Assembly (NCBI RefSeq): GCF_024199985.1
Contig: NZ_JANARS010000002.1
Span: forward strand, 248,001 to 312,000
From: Nocardioides pinisoli
GTDB lineage: Bacteria; Actinomycetota; Actinomycetes; Propionibacteriales; Nocardioidaceae
DNA: 64,000 bases
Direction of reading: 5' to 3'
The notes beneath the pieces were generated by a model that had not been told where the DNA came from, did no database searches, and saw only the letters and a list, made by a program, of their open reading frames with translations. Positions 8,561 through 16,726 of this stretch are shown one piece after another (within the stretch, counting starts at the first letter, position 1; each line of letters starts with the position of its first letter). Position numbers and translations under genes: made by a program.

Positions 8561-9562
8561 GTGATCGACCTGCGCTCCGACACCCTGACCCGGCCGACCG
8601 ACCCGATGCGCGAGGCGATGGCCCGCGCGGAGGTGGGTGACGACGTCTACGGCGAGGACCCGACGGTGGCGGCGCTGGAGGAGCGGGTGGCGGGGATGTT
8701 CGGCCACGAGGCGGCCCTCTTCACCCCGACCGGCTCGATGGCCAACGTGCTCGCCGTGGCGAGCGTGGTCTCGCCCGGCGAGGAGGTGCTGTGCGAGTCG
8801 TCGGCGCACATCGCTCGTGCGGAGCTCGGCGCCCACGGGGCCATCACCGGGCTCACGATGCGCACCTGGACCAAGGAGCGCGGTCAGGTGGACCTCGCGG
8901 CGATCGAGGCGATGCACGCACCCGACATGGGTCCGTTCTTCGTGCGCACGGCCGCGGTCTCGGTCGAGAACACGCACAACTTCGCCGGTGGCGCCGTGCT
9001 GCCGATCGAGGACCTGCGCGCCCTGCGGGCGTGGGCGGGCACCAACGAGACCAAGGTGCACCTCGACGGCGCACGGCTCTGGAACGCGCACGTCGCGACC
9101 GGGACCCCGCTCCTCGACTACGGCCGGATCGCCGACGTCCTCGCGGTCTGCCTGTCCAAGGGCCTGGGTGCCCCCATCGGGTCGCTCATGGTCGGCTCGG
9201 CCGACGCCGTCGCCGAGGCGCGGGTGCGACGCAAGCGCATGGGCGGCGGCATGCGGCAGGTCGGCGTCCTCGCCGCGGCCGGGGCTTACGCCCTCGACCA
9301 CCACGTCGAGCGCCTCGCGGACGACCACGCCCACGCCCGCCTGCTCGGCGAGGCCCTCGGCCTCGACCCCGAGGCGGTGGACACCAACATCGTCGTCGTG
9401 GAGCGTCCGGACGCGATGTCGTTCGTCGAGCGGGCGGCCACGGAGGGCGTGCGCATCGCTGCCGTGGGACCGCGCGCCGTGCGGCTCGTGACCCACCTCG
9501 ACGTCTCGCGGTCCGACGCCGAGCGGGCGGCCGTGGTGCTCAGCCGGCTCGCCGCCCGGTGA
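8561..9562 (+). CDS. ltaE: Low-specificity L-threonine aldolase
   Basis: PLP enzyme of 333 residues that splits threonine or allo-threonine to glycine and acetaldehyde. The N-terminus IDLRSDTLTRPT is the family signature. VENTHNFAGG, HLDGARLWNA (Asp/Arg around the cofactor) and CLSKGLGAPIGS with Schiff-base Lys200 follow in the expected order. Start GTG 8561 lies directly on the conserved N-terminus. Its last 23 bases overlap the 3' end of the convergent zinc-ribbon gene. Confidence 0.92.
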   Translation: MIDLRSDTLTRPTDPMREAMARAEVGDDVYGEDPTVAALEERVAGMFGHEAALFTPTGSMANVLAVASVVSPGEEVLCESSAHIARAELGAHGAITGLTMRTWTKERGQVDLAAIEAMHAPDMGPFFVRTAAVSVENTHNFAGGAVLPIEDLRALRAWAGTNETKVHLDGARLWNAHVATGTPLLDYGRIADVLAVCLSKGLGAPIGSLMVGSADAVAEARVRRKRMGGGMRQVGVLAAAGAYALDHHVERLADDHAHARLLGEALGLDPEAVDTNIVVVERPDAMSFVERAATEGVRIAAVGPRAVRLVTHLDVSRSDAERAAVVLSRLAAR

Positions 9563-10700
9563 TGCTCACCTCGCTGATCGCGGTGTAGTCACGACCGAGG
9601 TTGCCGAGGCCGGGCGGGGTCACGGCGGTGAAGGTGATGGTGACCGTGGCCGTCTCGACCGGTGGCACCTGCACCCGCTGCATGCCGGGTCGCTCGGCGA
9701 AGGTCTGCTCGACCGAGGTGCCGTCGTCGAAGCCCCAGGACACCGCGACCGTCCGGCGGTTGTTGGGATACCAGCTGACGCCGGCGATCTGCTTGGCATA
9801 GCCGTTGACGAGGCCCACCCGGGTGACGACGCCCGGCTCGGGCAGCGTCACGGTGATGGTCTGGCCCGTCGCGTCCCCGGCCGTGCGCCACGCCGTGGCG
9901 GGGTTGCCGTCGCCCATCTGGCTGGCCTCGTACGCGACCAGGTTGCCGTCGAGGTCCGTCGTCGGGGGCGCCGTGCCCGGTACCTCGAAGGTGGCACCCC
10001 TGGCCAGCTCCCGCACCTTGCCGACCCCCGTGGGGGCGCCCGCGCCCTCCTCGGTCGCGCCCGGGTCAGACGGCGCGGTCTCGGTGCTCGTAGCGCCGGT
10101 GGCCTGGTCGGTGGCGGGATCGGTGGCGACGTCACCATTGGTGTCGAACACCCGAAGCAGCAGGAAGGCCGCGCCCATCAGCAGCGCCGCGGCCAGCACC
10201 CAGCCGATCCAGGCCTTCCCCCGCACCGGGAGGTCGCTGTCGAGGTCGTCGACCTCCTCGTAGGGCAGCAGGTCCTCGCGAGGGTCCCAGGCCGTACGCC
10301 GGGGCGTGTCGGCCGCCGGCTCGTCCGGTGGGACGTCACCTACGACCTCGGGCGGGTCGGACGGCGGCACGGACGACGTGGGGGGCGGGCTGGTCACCGG
10401 GACGGGGACGGGGTCGGCGGCTTGGACGGGAGGCGCGACGGAAGGCACGACAGGGGGCGCGACGGGATCGGGGCGCGGCGGAAGGTCGGACGGCACGGCC
10501 CGGGGCGTCGCACCGTCCGCATCGTCCGTGGCCGCGTCGGGGATCGGAGCCGGAGGATCAGCCGGGGGAGCGAGGGCCACGGGCGGAGGAGCGACGACGG
10601 GCTCGGGACGGGCCGGTGCGGGCGTGCCGATGCGGTGCCCACAGTTCAGGCAGAACCGCCCCACCCCCAGCTCGGCGCCGCACGCCACGCACGTGTCCAC
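9540..10700 (-). CDS. Zinc-ribbon, single-pass membrane protein with discoidin-like C-terminal domain
   Basis: A 386-residue protein. Residues 4-21 form a zinc ribbon (CVACG...CLNCGHR). About 130 residues of Pro/Ala/Asp-rich linker follow, then one membrane helix (GWVLAAALLMGAAFLLL) and a Thr/Ala/Asp linker. The C-terminal domain of about 150 residues contains MGDGNPATAWRTAGDATGQ, resembling F5/8-type C (discoidin) carbohydrate-binding folds. The topology would be ribbon inside, binding domain outside. GTG 10700 is chosen because a TATCGT -10 box lies six bases before it. It overlaps the convergent ltaE end by 23 bp. Function unknown; a surface sensor or adhesin is speculation. Confidence 0.75.
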   Translation of the reverse strand: MDTCVACGAELGVGRFCLNCGHRIGTPAPARPEPVVAPPPVALAPPADPPAPIPDAATDDADGATPRAVPSDLPPRPDPVAPPVVPSVAPPVQAADPVPVPVTSPPPTSSVPPSDPPEVVGDVPPDEPAADTPRRTAWDPREDLLPYEEVDDLDSDLPVRGKAWIGWVLAAALLMGAAFLLLRVFDTNGDVATDPATDQATGATSTETAPSDPGATEEGAGAPTGVGKVRELARGATFEVPGTAPPTTDLDGNLVAYEASQMGDGNPATAWRTAGDATGQTITVTLPEPGVVTRVGLVNGYAKQIAGVSWYPNNRRTVAVSWGFDDGTSVEQTFAERPGMQRVQVPPVETATVTITFTAVTPPGLGNLGRDYTAISEVSITGRRAG

Positions 10701-10706
10701 GGGGCC

Positions 10707-10712
10707 ACGATA
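10707..10712 (-). promoter_or_regulatory. -10 box of a leaderless promoter (zinc-ribbon gene)
   Basis: TATCGT on the minus strand, six bases before GTG 10700. Confidence 0.55.
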
Positions 10713-10760
10713 GGGGGACGGACCCACGCCGAGGCCCACCCGAGGGACGGGGCGAGCCGT

Positions 10761-11660
10761 TCAGACGGCGATGTGCGTGACCTCGCCCTCGACCACGCGG
10801 CGCGGGGCGAGCTCGACGGTCAGCATGGCGACGAGCACCATCGCGCCGCCGACGAGCAGCCGGGTGGTGACGTCCTCGCCGCCGAGCCAGACCGCGAAGA
10901 AGGAGGCGAAGACCGGCTCCATGCTCATGATGATGGCGCTGCGGGTCGGCGGGAGGTGCGCCTGCGCCCACGTCTGGCCGAGCAGCCCGAGCGCACCGAC
11001 CACCACCGCCATGTAGACCACCGACCACCAGTCGGCGGCCCGGTCGGGCAGCACGATGCCGTCGTGGGCGGTCGCCGCCGTGCACACGACGGCGATGACC
11101 ATGATCTGCAGGATCGTCATGCCCACGGCGTCCTGCGCGGTCGACCATGCCCCCAGCCCGACGATGTGCAGCGCGTAGAGCACGGCGGAGGCGAGCGTGA
11201 TCGCCTCGCCGTAGCCGATGCTGAAGCCGTTGAGCGCGAGCACGCCGAGGCCCACGGTCGCCAGCGCGACCGCCGCCCAGGTGATGGGCGGGATCCGGGT
11301 CCGGAGGATGGCCGCTGCGAGCAGCGGGGTGCAGACGACGTACAGGCCGGTGACGAAGCCGCTGATGCTCGCCGGCGTGTGGGCCAGGCCGGCGGTCTGC
11401 AGGATCTGAGCGACGCCGTAGAGCAGCCCGAGCACGAGGGCGTGACGGCGCACGACGGGGGAGAGCCGGCCCAGGGCCTTCGGAGCGACCACCAGCAGGA
11501 CCACCGAGGCGATCGCGAAGCGCACGGCCAGGAAGTCGAGCGTCGGGACCCGGTCGAGCAGGTCCTTGATCATGAAGAACGTCGAGCCCCAGCACGCGGC
11601 CAGCGCGAGCAGCGCGAGGGCCGCGAGCAGGGACGTACGACGGGTCTGCTCGGGCTGCAC
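10761..11660 (-). CDS. EamA/DMT family transporter
   Basis: A 299-residue drug/metabolite transporter superfamily protein with ten predicted helices arranged as two EamA repeats. The first opens LLALAACWGSTFFMIKDLL, the second VLYALHIVGLGAWS, with the typical RSAIIMSMEPVFASFFA before helix 9. Substrate unknown; such proteins usually export amino acids or metabolites. Start GTG 11660 has a TAGCCT -10 box six bases upstream, inside the short gap after the kinase gene, so it can be transcribed separately from that gene. Confidence 0.85.
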   Translation of the reverse strand: MQPEQTRRTSLLAALALLALAACWGSTFFMIKDLLDRVPTLDFLAVRFAIASVVLLVVAPKALGRLSPVVRRHALVLGLLYGVAQILQTAGLAHTPASISGFVTGLYVVCTPLLAAAILRTRIPPITWAAVALATVGLGVLALNGFSIGYGEAITLASAVLYALHIVGLGAWSTAQDAVGMTILQIMVIAVVCTAATAHDGIVLPDRAADWWSVVYMAVVVGALGLLGQTWAQAHLPPTRSAIIMSMEPVFASFFAVWLGGEDVTTRLLVGGAMVLVAMLTVELAPRRVVEGEVTHIAV

Positions 11661-11666
11661 GGACGA

Positions 11667-11672
11667 AGGCTA
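11667..11672 (-). promoter_or_regulatory. -10 box of a leaderless promoter (EamA transporter)
   Basis: TAGCCT on the minus strand, six bases before GTG 11660, located in the 17-bp gap after the kinase gene. Confidence 0.5.
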
Positions 11673-11677
11673 GGACC

Positions 11678-13861
11678 TCACACGAGGTAGAGCGTGATCG
11701 TGGAGCCCTTCCGGACCTCCTCGCCGGCCCCGGGGTCCGAGCTGGCGACGTAGCCGAGGCCGAGGTAGGTGCCCGACTCCTCGGTCTCGACCACGAACCC
11801 GAGGCCCTCGAGCAGCTCGGTGGCGGCATCGACGCCCATGGCCTGCACGCGCGGCACCTCGACCAGCTCGGGGCCGAGGGAGACCACGAACGAGACGGTG
11901 TCGCCGCGGAAGAGGGTGGCTGTCGGGGGATTCTGCGTGATGACGTCTCCCTCGGCGACGGTGTCGCTGTACTCCTCGCTGGTGACGCTGACCTGCAGCC
12001 CGCGCTTCTCGAGGGCGGCGGAGGCGTCGTCGAACGACTCGCCCGTCCAGTCCTTCACCTCGATCGGCTTGCGGCCCCGGCTGAGCACGAGGTCGACGCT
12101 GGCGCCGGGCTTGAGGGTGGTGCCGGCCTTGGGCGAGGTGCGGATCACCTGTCCCTCGGGCACCGTCTCGCTCCAGCGCCCCTTGCTCTCGCCGAAGGCG
12201 AGGTTGGTCGCAGCGAGCGCGTCCTGGGCCTGGTCCTCGGTCTGCCCGACGAGGTCGGGCACGTCGTAGCGCTCGGGGCCCAGCGACAGGGTGAGGGTGA
12301 CGGTGCCGCCGTCGAGCACCTTGCCGCCCGGCTCGGGGTCGGTGGCGATGACGAGGCCGGCGGCCACGTTCTCGCTGTAGGCCGGCTCGCCCGCCTCGGC
12401 CTGGAGGCCGGAGTCCTCCAGCTCGGCCGTGGCGGCGGCCTCGTCGAGGTTCAGGACGCCCGGTGTCGTGGTGTAGCGCTCCCACCCGAACCACCAGGCG
12501 CCGCCCGCGACGCCGGCGACGAGCAGGAGCGACAGCAGCAGGACGAGCGGGCCCTTCACCGACCGGCGACGCTCGGTGGTGTCGACGGCCGCCACCCGGG
12601 ACGGGGCCCGTCCGGGGCCGGGGCCAGTGCTCGACGGTCGGGCGGGGAGCATGGAGGTCGCGGTCGCCACCGGCACGGCCGTGGTCCGCATCGGCTCGGT
12701 GACGGGGCCGCCGGCGGGCTCGCGCGGCGGCGCTCCCGCCGGGTGGGCGGTGTGCCGCTCGAGGGCCGTGGTGCGGTCGGGGCTGCCGTCGTCCACGAGC
12801 CCCGAGTCGCGCGGGTCGACCGCGGTGAGGAGCGCCAGCGCACCGGCGTCGAACGGCTCGGGCGTCGTGTCGTCGGGCGAGGCGGGCTCGTGGGGCGCCG
12901 GTGCGGCACGCCGGGGCAGGAGGTCGGCGGCCAGCTCGGGGTCGGAGTCGAGGCCGTCGCGCAGGGCCTGCTCGACCCGGTGCAGGTGGTGCAGCAGGAC
13001 GGTGGCGTCGGCCGGGCGCTGGTCGCGGTCGCGCGACGTCGCGCGCGCCACGAGGGCGTCGACGTAGTCGGGGATGCCGGGCTCGACGAGCGACGGCATC
13101 GGGACGTCGTGGTGGACGTGGCGGTAGGCGACCTGGATCGGCGACTCGCCCTCATGGGGCTTCGAGCCGGTCAGCAGCTCGTAGAGCACGACGCCGGCGG
13201 CATAGACGTCGGCGCGGGCGTCGGCACGGCCGTCGATGACCAGCTCGGGGGCGAGGTAGGACACGGTGCCGATGAGCACCCCGCCGGTCGCGGTGTGCTG
13301 GGTGTCGGCGCTGACCGCCTTGGCCAGACCGAAGTCGGCGACCTTGACGTTGCCGCCGTGCGCCTCGTCGGCGATGAGGACGTTCTCCGGCTTGACGTCG
13401 CGGTGGACCAGGCCTGCGCGGTGCGCGGCGGCGAGCGCGGAGACGACCGGCTCGAGGAGGGCGAGCGCCCGCGCGGGCGGCATCGGCGCCTCCTTGCGCA
13501 GCACGTCGCGCAGGGTGTGGCCCGGGACGTACTCCATCACCAGGAAGATCGTGTCGGTGCCGTCGGAGGTGTCGTCGCCCTGGTCGTAGACGCCGACGAC
13601 GTGCGGGTGGTTGAGGCGGGCGGCGGCGCGGGCCTCGCGCACGAAGCGCTGCGCGAACTCCTGGTCGTCGCCGAGCCCGGGGTGCATGACCTTGACCGCG
13701 ACCGTGCGGTCGAGGCGGGTGTCGGTGGCCTCGTAGACACTGGCCATGCCACCGCGGGCCACGCGGGCGAGGATCCGGTAGCGCCCGTCCAGCAGCCGGC
13801 CGACCAGGGGGTCGCCAGCGGTGCCGGGCGCGGTTGCGCGGGCGTGCTCGAGTGGCTCCAC
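11678..13861 (-). CDS. Transmembrane Ser/Thr protein kinase with four PASTA domains (PknL/PknB type)
   Basis: A 727-residue receptor-type kinase. Cytoplasmic kinase domain about 28-300: glycine loop VARGGMASVYEA, ATP-binding Lys57 in VAVK, catalytic HRDVKPEN (153-160), DFG (176-178) and APE (204-206). A Pro/Thr/Ala-rich juxtamembrane linker follows, then one helix (about 437-459) and an extracellular part with four PASTA repeats, which in this family bind muropeptides. GTG 13861 has GGAGG seven bases upstream, so it is preferred over ATG 13918. The neighbourhood (an Rv2175c-type protein, polyprenyl synthase, DAHP synthase) resembles that of M. tuberculosis PknL, but PASTA domains are a PknB feature, so I leave the symbol open. 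Confidence 0.93.
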   Translation of the reverse strand: MEPLEHARATAPGTAGDPLVGRLLDGRYRILARVARGGMASVYEATDTRLDRTVAVKVMHPGLGDDQEFAQRFVREARAAARLNHPHVVGVYDQGDDTSDGTDTIFLVMEYVPGHTLRDVLRKEAPMPPARALALLEPVVSALAAAHRAGLVHRDVKPENVLIADEAHGGNVKVADFGLAKAVSADTQHTATGGVLIGTVSYLAPELVIDGRADARADVYAAGVVLYELLTGSKPHEGESPIQVAYRHVHHDVPMPSLVEPGIPDYVDALVARATSRDRDQRPADATVLLHHLHRVEQALRDGLDSDPELAADLLPRRAAPAPHEPASPDDTTPEPFDAGALALLTAVDPRDSGLVDDGSPDRTTALERHTAHPAGAPPREPAGGPVTEPMRTTAVPVATATSMLPARPSSTGPGPGRAPSRVAAVDTTERRRSVKGPLVLLLSLLLVAGVAGGAWWFGWERYTTTPGVLNLDEAAATAELEDSGLQAEAGEPAYSENVAAGLVIATDPEPGGKVLDGGTVTLTLSLGPERYDVPDLVGQTEDQAQDALAATNLAFGESKGRWSETVPEGQVIRTSPKAGTTLKPGASVDLVLSRGRKPIEVKDWTGESFDDASAALEKRGLQVSVTSEEYSDTVAEGDVITQNPPTATLFRGDTVSFVVSLGPELVEVPRVQAMGVDAATELLEGLGFVVETEESGTYLGLGYVASSDPGAGEEVRKGSTITLYLV

Positions 13862-13904
13862 TGATCGACCTCCAGTGCCGGACCAGGGGCGAGACGGGGA
13901 AGGA

Positions 13905-13938
13905 TCCGGCGCGCCCATCGTACGGAAGGCGCGCCGGA
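13905..13938 (-). promoter_or_regulatory. Kinase promoter: TACGAT -10 inside a perfect 11-bp inverted repeat
   Basis: The inverted repeat TCCGGCGCGCC - 12 bases - GGCGCGCCGGA encloses TACGAT (minus strand, 13922-13917), a good -10 box about 55 bases before GTG 13861. Either an operator flanking the -10 or a terminator hairpin for the upstream transglycosylase gene fits. Confidence 0.45.
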
Positions 13939-14011
13939 CCCCACGCTCAGGCGCGGTCCCGGCGTGGCGCCGGGCCGGGGACGGTCAGCGGCGCCGGGAG
14001 CGCGCGACCGG

Positions 14012-14803
14012 TCAGGACGGGGGCCGGCCGGCCTCGAGGCGTCGCTTGATGGCCTCGACATTGGCCACGTAGGCCCGGGTCTCGTCGTAGAGCCCGTGCC
14101 GTCGGACCGCGCCCAGGCCCTGGTAGTAGGCGCCGATCTTGTGGCTGCGCCGCTGCGTGTGGCGGGAGAGGACGTCGAGCAGCAGCACGCCGGCCTTCGC
14201 GTTGTCCCCGAGCCGGCGGAGGTCGAGCCGACGCCCCGCGTAGTGCGCCATCCAGCGCGCCGTCGACGGGAGCACCTGCATCGCGCCGATGGCGTCGGCG
14301 TGCGACACGACGCCCATCTGCCACCCGGACTCCTGCCACGACACCGCCAGCGCGAGCTGCGGGTCGACCCCGTGGTTGCGGGCGGTGCCGGCGACGACGC
14401 GCCGGACCTTCTCGCGCTCCGGGTCGGGGTGGTGCCACGTCGTGGCCTGCGAGCCTCCTCCGGCCCGATCCCCGACCACCGGGATCTCGATGCGCTGGCC
14501 GACCTGCAGCGCACCGCTGCGGCCCAGGTGGTTGTGGGCGACGATCTCGGCCGTCCACGCGTGGAACCGCACGGCCAGGCCCGAGACCGTGTCGCCCGGC
14601 TCGACGACGTACGACGTCAGCGTGCGGCCGGCGGGCAGCGGCTCGTGGTCTGCGTGGGCCGGGCCCGCGATGCTCGGGAGCACGGTCACGGCAAGGACGA
14701 GCCCGGCGGCGGACCGTCCGAGGCGGCGCCAGCGTCGTGCCGGGCGAGCGGGACGGGGATGTCGGGGAGGTCGGGGATGGTGGTGTCGGGGGTGTGGGGG
14801 CAC
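14012..14803 (-). CDS. Secreted LysM lytic transglycosylase
   Basis: A 263-residue cell-wall hydrolase. A basic Pro/His/Arg-rich start leads into a signal peptide (AAGLVLAVTVLPSIAGPAHA, cleavage near residue 51), a LysM peptidoglycan-binding domain (64-109, SYVVEPGDTVSGLA) and a lysozyme-like SLT domain with catalytic Glu158 in SWQESGW and the AIGAMQVLP core. It would cut glycan strands outside the membrane. GTG 14803 is chosen because AGGAG sits seven bases before it; GTG 14818 and ATG 14887 are alternatives. It precedes the PASTA kinase on the same strand, separated by 150 bp. Confidence 0.85.
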   Translation of the reverse strand: MPPHPRHHHPRPPRHPRPARPARRWRRLGRSAAGLVLAVTVLPSIAGPAHADHEPLPAGRTLTSYVVEPGDTVSGLAVRFHAWTAEIVAHNHLGRSGALQVGQRIEIPVVGDRAGGGSQATTWHHPDPEREKVRRVVAGTARNHGVDPQLALAVSWQESGWQMGVVSHADAIGAMQVLPSTARWMAHYAGRRLDLRRLGDNAKAGVLLLDVLSRHTQRRSHKIGAYYQGLGAVRRHGLYDETRAYVANVEAIKRRLEAGRPPS

Positions 14804-14908
14804 GGGGGGACTCCTCACGTCCGCTGCGCCCGGAGGTCGGAGGCCCCCGGGAGGGAAGCGCGCGAACGAGCAGTCGACGCTAGCCACCGTCGTGCACGGA
14901 ACGTGGAC

Positions 14909-14946
14909 GGCGGCCGGGCCGGGCGTGTCGCCCGGCCACGGCCGCC
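14909..14946. terminator. Strong hairpin, probable terminator
   Basis: GGCGGCCG/CGGCCGCC (14909-14916 with 14939-14946) and GGCCGGGCG/CGCCCGGCC (14917-14925 with 14929-14937) form a 17-bp stem with one bulge and a 3-base loop. It lies just after the GH16-like gene on the minus strand. There is no U tract. Confidence 0.5.
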
Positions 14947-14977
14947 GCGCGTGGGTCGCTGTGGGGTGCCGTCGGGG

Positions 14978-15778
14978 TCAGCAGGCCCCGTTGAAGGTGC
15001 TGAGCTCGAGCTGGGGTGCCTTGATCGACTTCTCGTTGGGCGCCCGCATCGACCAGTAGCGCATCCAGTCCATCTGCATCCGGGCCGGGTCCATGGTCGC
15101 GCCCTTCCGGGCACGGAGCTCGAACTTCAGCTGCCGGGTCACCGGGTCGAGCGCCTCGGCGCGGCGCTCGGTGTTGATCACGTGGCCGTCGACGAACCAC
15201 GACACGTGGTCCTTGGCGACCTCGACGCCGTAGGTGTGCCAGCGGTCGTTGCGCAGGTGACGGCCCAGGAACCCCCGGTAGGAGCTGTTGGGCAGCGTGT
15301 GGACGTAGGACTTCACCGTGTTGGTACCGAGGGTGAAGTTCTCGATGCCGATGTCACGACCGCCGCAGTGCTGGTCGCGGGTGCCGCCGGGGACCAGCTC
15401 GGTGACGACCTTGAACGGCTTGCCGCCCTTGACCTTCGACATGGTGCGGGCCCGCATGCGGATCTCCCAGCGACCGTAGGCGTGGCCCTTGAGGTCGAGG
15501 GTGGCCGACACGCTGCCGCGCTTGGTGCTCATCAGGGTGAGCATGCCGTTCTGCGTGCGCACGATGCCGCGGCCCTTCTTCTTCCAGAAGCCGGGCTTGG
15601 GGCCGATGAACTCCTGGCGGAAGACCCCGTGCTGGTACCAGCCGAAGGTGTTGCCGGCGTGGACGGGGCCGGGCGCGCCGTCGTAGTGGTCGGCGGACGC
15701 GGGGGAGACGGCGGGGGAGAGCGTGAGCGCCAGCAGGCCCACGAGGGCTGCCGCGAGTGCAGATCTGAGGGGGTGCAT
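14978..15778 (-). CDS. Secreted GH16-like (concanavalin A-like) protein
   Basis: A 266-residue exported protein with a signal peptide (residues 1-29, cleavage after SPASA). The rest resembles family 16 glucanases: HAYGRWEIRMRAR, GRDIGIENF, WHTYGVEVAKDHVSWFVDG and a C-terminal MDWMRYW strand. In active GH16 enzymes the site is E-x-D-x-x-E. Here the position of the first Glu is Gly (GGRD, Asp142, Glu146), so catalysis is doubtful and a binding role is possible. ATG 15778 has a TAGCGT -10 box seven bases upstream. It is divergent from the Rv2175c-like gene. Confidence 0.75.
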   Translation of the reverse strand: MHPLRSALAAALVGLLALTLSPAVSPASADHYDGAPGPVHAGNTFGWYQHGVFRQEFIGPKPGFWKKKGRGIVRTQNGMLTLMSTKRGSVSATLDLKGHAYGRWEIRMRARTMSKVKGGKPFKVVTELVPGGTRDQHCGGRDIGIENFTLGTNTVKSYVHTLPNSSYRGFLGRHLRNDRWHTYGVEVAKDHVSWFVDGHVINTERRAEALDPVTRQLKFELRARKGATMDPARMQMDWMRYWSMRAPNEKSIKAPQLELSTFNGAC

Positions 15779-15785
15779 CCACGGC

Positions 15786-15791
15786 ACGCTA
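15786..15791 (-). promoter_or_regulatory. -10 box of a leaderless promoter (GH16-like gene)
   Basis: TAGCGT on the minus strand, seven bases before ATG 15778. Confidence 0.5.
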
Positions 15792-15855
15792 CGGATCGCC
15801 CGCCGGGGTGACAACTTCGTCCCGGCACGACTTCGCTGCCGCGAGCGCCCTCTCC

Positions 15856-15861
15856 TAGGCT
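15856..15861 (+). promoter_or_regulatory. -10 box of a leaderless promoter (Rv2175c-like operon)
   Basis: TAGGCT six bases before ATG 15868; no ribosome binding site. Confidence 0.55.
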
Positions 15862-15867
15862 GCAGCC

Positions 15868-16239
15868 ATGAGCGACGTACCCCTTGCCGACCGTGACCTG
15901 GCCGCCCTCGTCCCCGAGTGGCTCGACTGGGACCAGGTCGCCGAGCTGCTCGGTGTGTCGCCGGGCAAGGTGCGCACCATGATCCGCGAGCACGAGCTGG
16001 CGGCTGCGGTGCCGGTGCCTGGTGAGGGGCCGCGGGTCCCGGCCGACTTCATCCAGGACGGCCTCGTGGTCAAGGGTCTCCCCGGGCTGCTGACCCTCCT
16101 GCATGACCACCGCTTCGACGACCGCGAGTGCATCGCCTGGCTCTTCACCGACGACGACCTCCCCGGCCGGCCGATCGACGCCCTGCGCGAGAACCGCGGC
16201 AGCGAGGTCAAGCGCCGCGCCCAGGTGCTGGAGTACTGA
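15868..16239 (+). CDS. Rv2175c family winged-helix DNA-binding protein
   Basis: A 123-residue cytosolic protein. WDQVAELLGVSPGKVRTMIREHEL is a helix-turn-helix; the C-terminal part (VKGLPGLLTLLHDHRFDDRECIAWLFTDD) is characteristic of the actinobacterial Rv2175c family. In M. tuberculosis Rv2175c binds DNA and is phosphorylated by the neighbouring kinase PknL near its N-terminus. Here a PASTA kinase is encoded 2 kb away, so a kinase-substrate relation is a reasonable inference. Start ATG 15868 follows a -10 box directly. The stop overlaps the next start (TGATG), tying it to the ribonuclease gene. Confidence 0.85.
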   Translation: MSDVPLADRDLAALVPEWLDWDQVAELLGVSPGKVRTMIREHELAAAVPVPGEGPRVPADFIQDGLVVKGLPGLLTLLHDHRFDDRECIAWLFTDDDLPGRPIDALRENRGSEVKRRAQVLEY

Positions 16240-16721
16240 TGGCCGCCGCGTCGACCGGCAGGGAGCGCTACCGGTGGCTCCTGCTGCTCGTCGCGGCGGT
16301 GATGCTGGTCGTCTGGCTGGTCACCGGGGGCGGTCAGGGAGAGCCCGAGCCCGCCGGCGACGCCCGGTCGACGCCCTCCTCGACGCCCTCCTCGACGTCG
16401 TCGCCGACGGACGACGTCGCCGGGACCGACGCGGCGAGCGGCCTGCCCGTCGTACGCCTCGCAGAGCTGCCGCCCGAGGCGGCGCGGACGGTGGAGCTGA
16501 TCGACGCCGGAGGCCCCTTCCCCGAGCCCGAGCACGACGGCGGCACCTTTGGCAACCGCGAGGAGCTGTTGCCGGACCGGCCGATGGGCTACTACCGGGA
16601 GTACACGGTCCCCACGCCGGGCCTCGACCACCGCGGCGCACGCCGCATCGTGGCGGGCGGGCCCGACGAGCTCTACTGGACCGCGGACCACTACAGCTCC
16701 TTCGCACGCATCAGGAGGTAG
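16239..16721 (+). CDS. RNase Sa-like guanyl-specific ribonuclease, exported or membrane-anchored
   Basis: A 160-residue protein. Residues 12-30 are a hydrophobic segment (WLLLLVAAVMLVVWLV), residues 35-65 a Ser/Thr/Pro linker, and residues 70-160 match the barnase/RNase Sa fold: LAELPPEAARTVELI, FGNREELLP, GYYREYTVPTPG, RGARRIVAGG and ADHYSSF. By alignment with Streptomyces RNase Sa the catalytic trio Glu54/Arg69/His85 corresponds to Glu121/Arg136/His151, all present. It should cleave RNA after guanosine outside the membrane. ATG overlaps the upstream stop by one base. A barstar-type inhibitor gene follows, as expected for a toxic nuclease. Confidence 0.85.
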   Translation: MAAASTGRERYRWLLLLVAAVMLVVWLVTGGGQGEPEPAGDARSTPSSTPSSTSSPTDDVAGTDAASGLPVVRLAELPPEAARTVELIDAGGPFPEPEHDGGTFGNREELLPDRPMGYYREYTVPTPGLDHRGARRIVAGGPDELYWTADHYSSFARIRR

Positions 16722-16726
16722 AGAAC

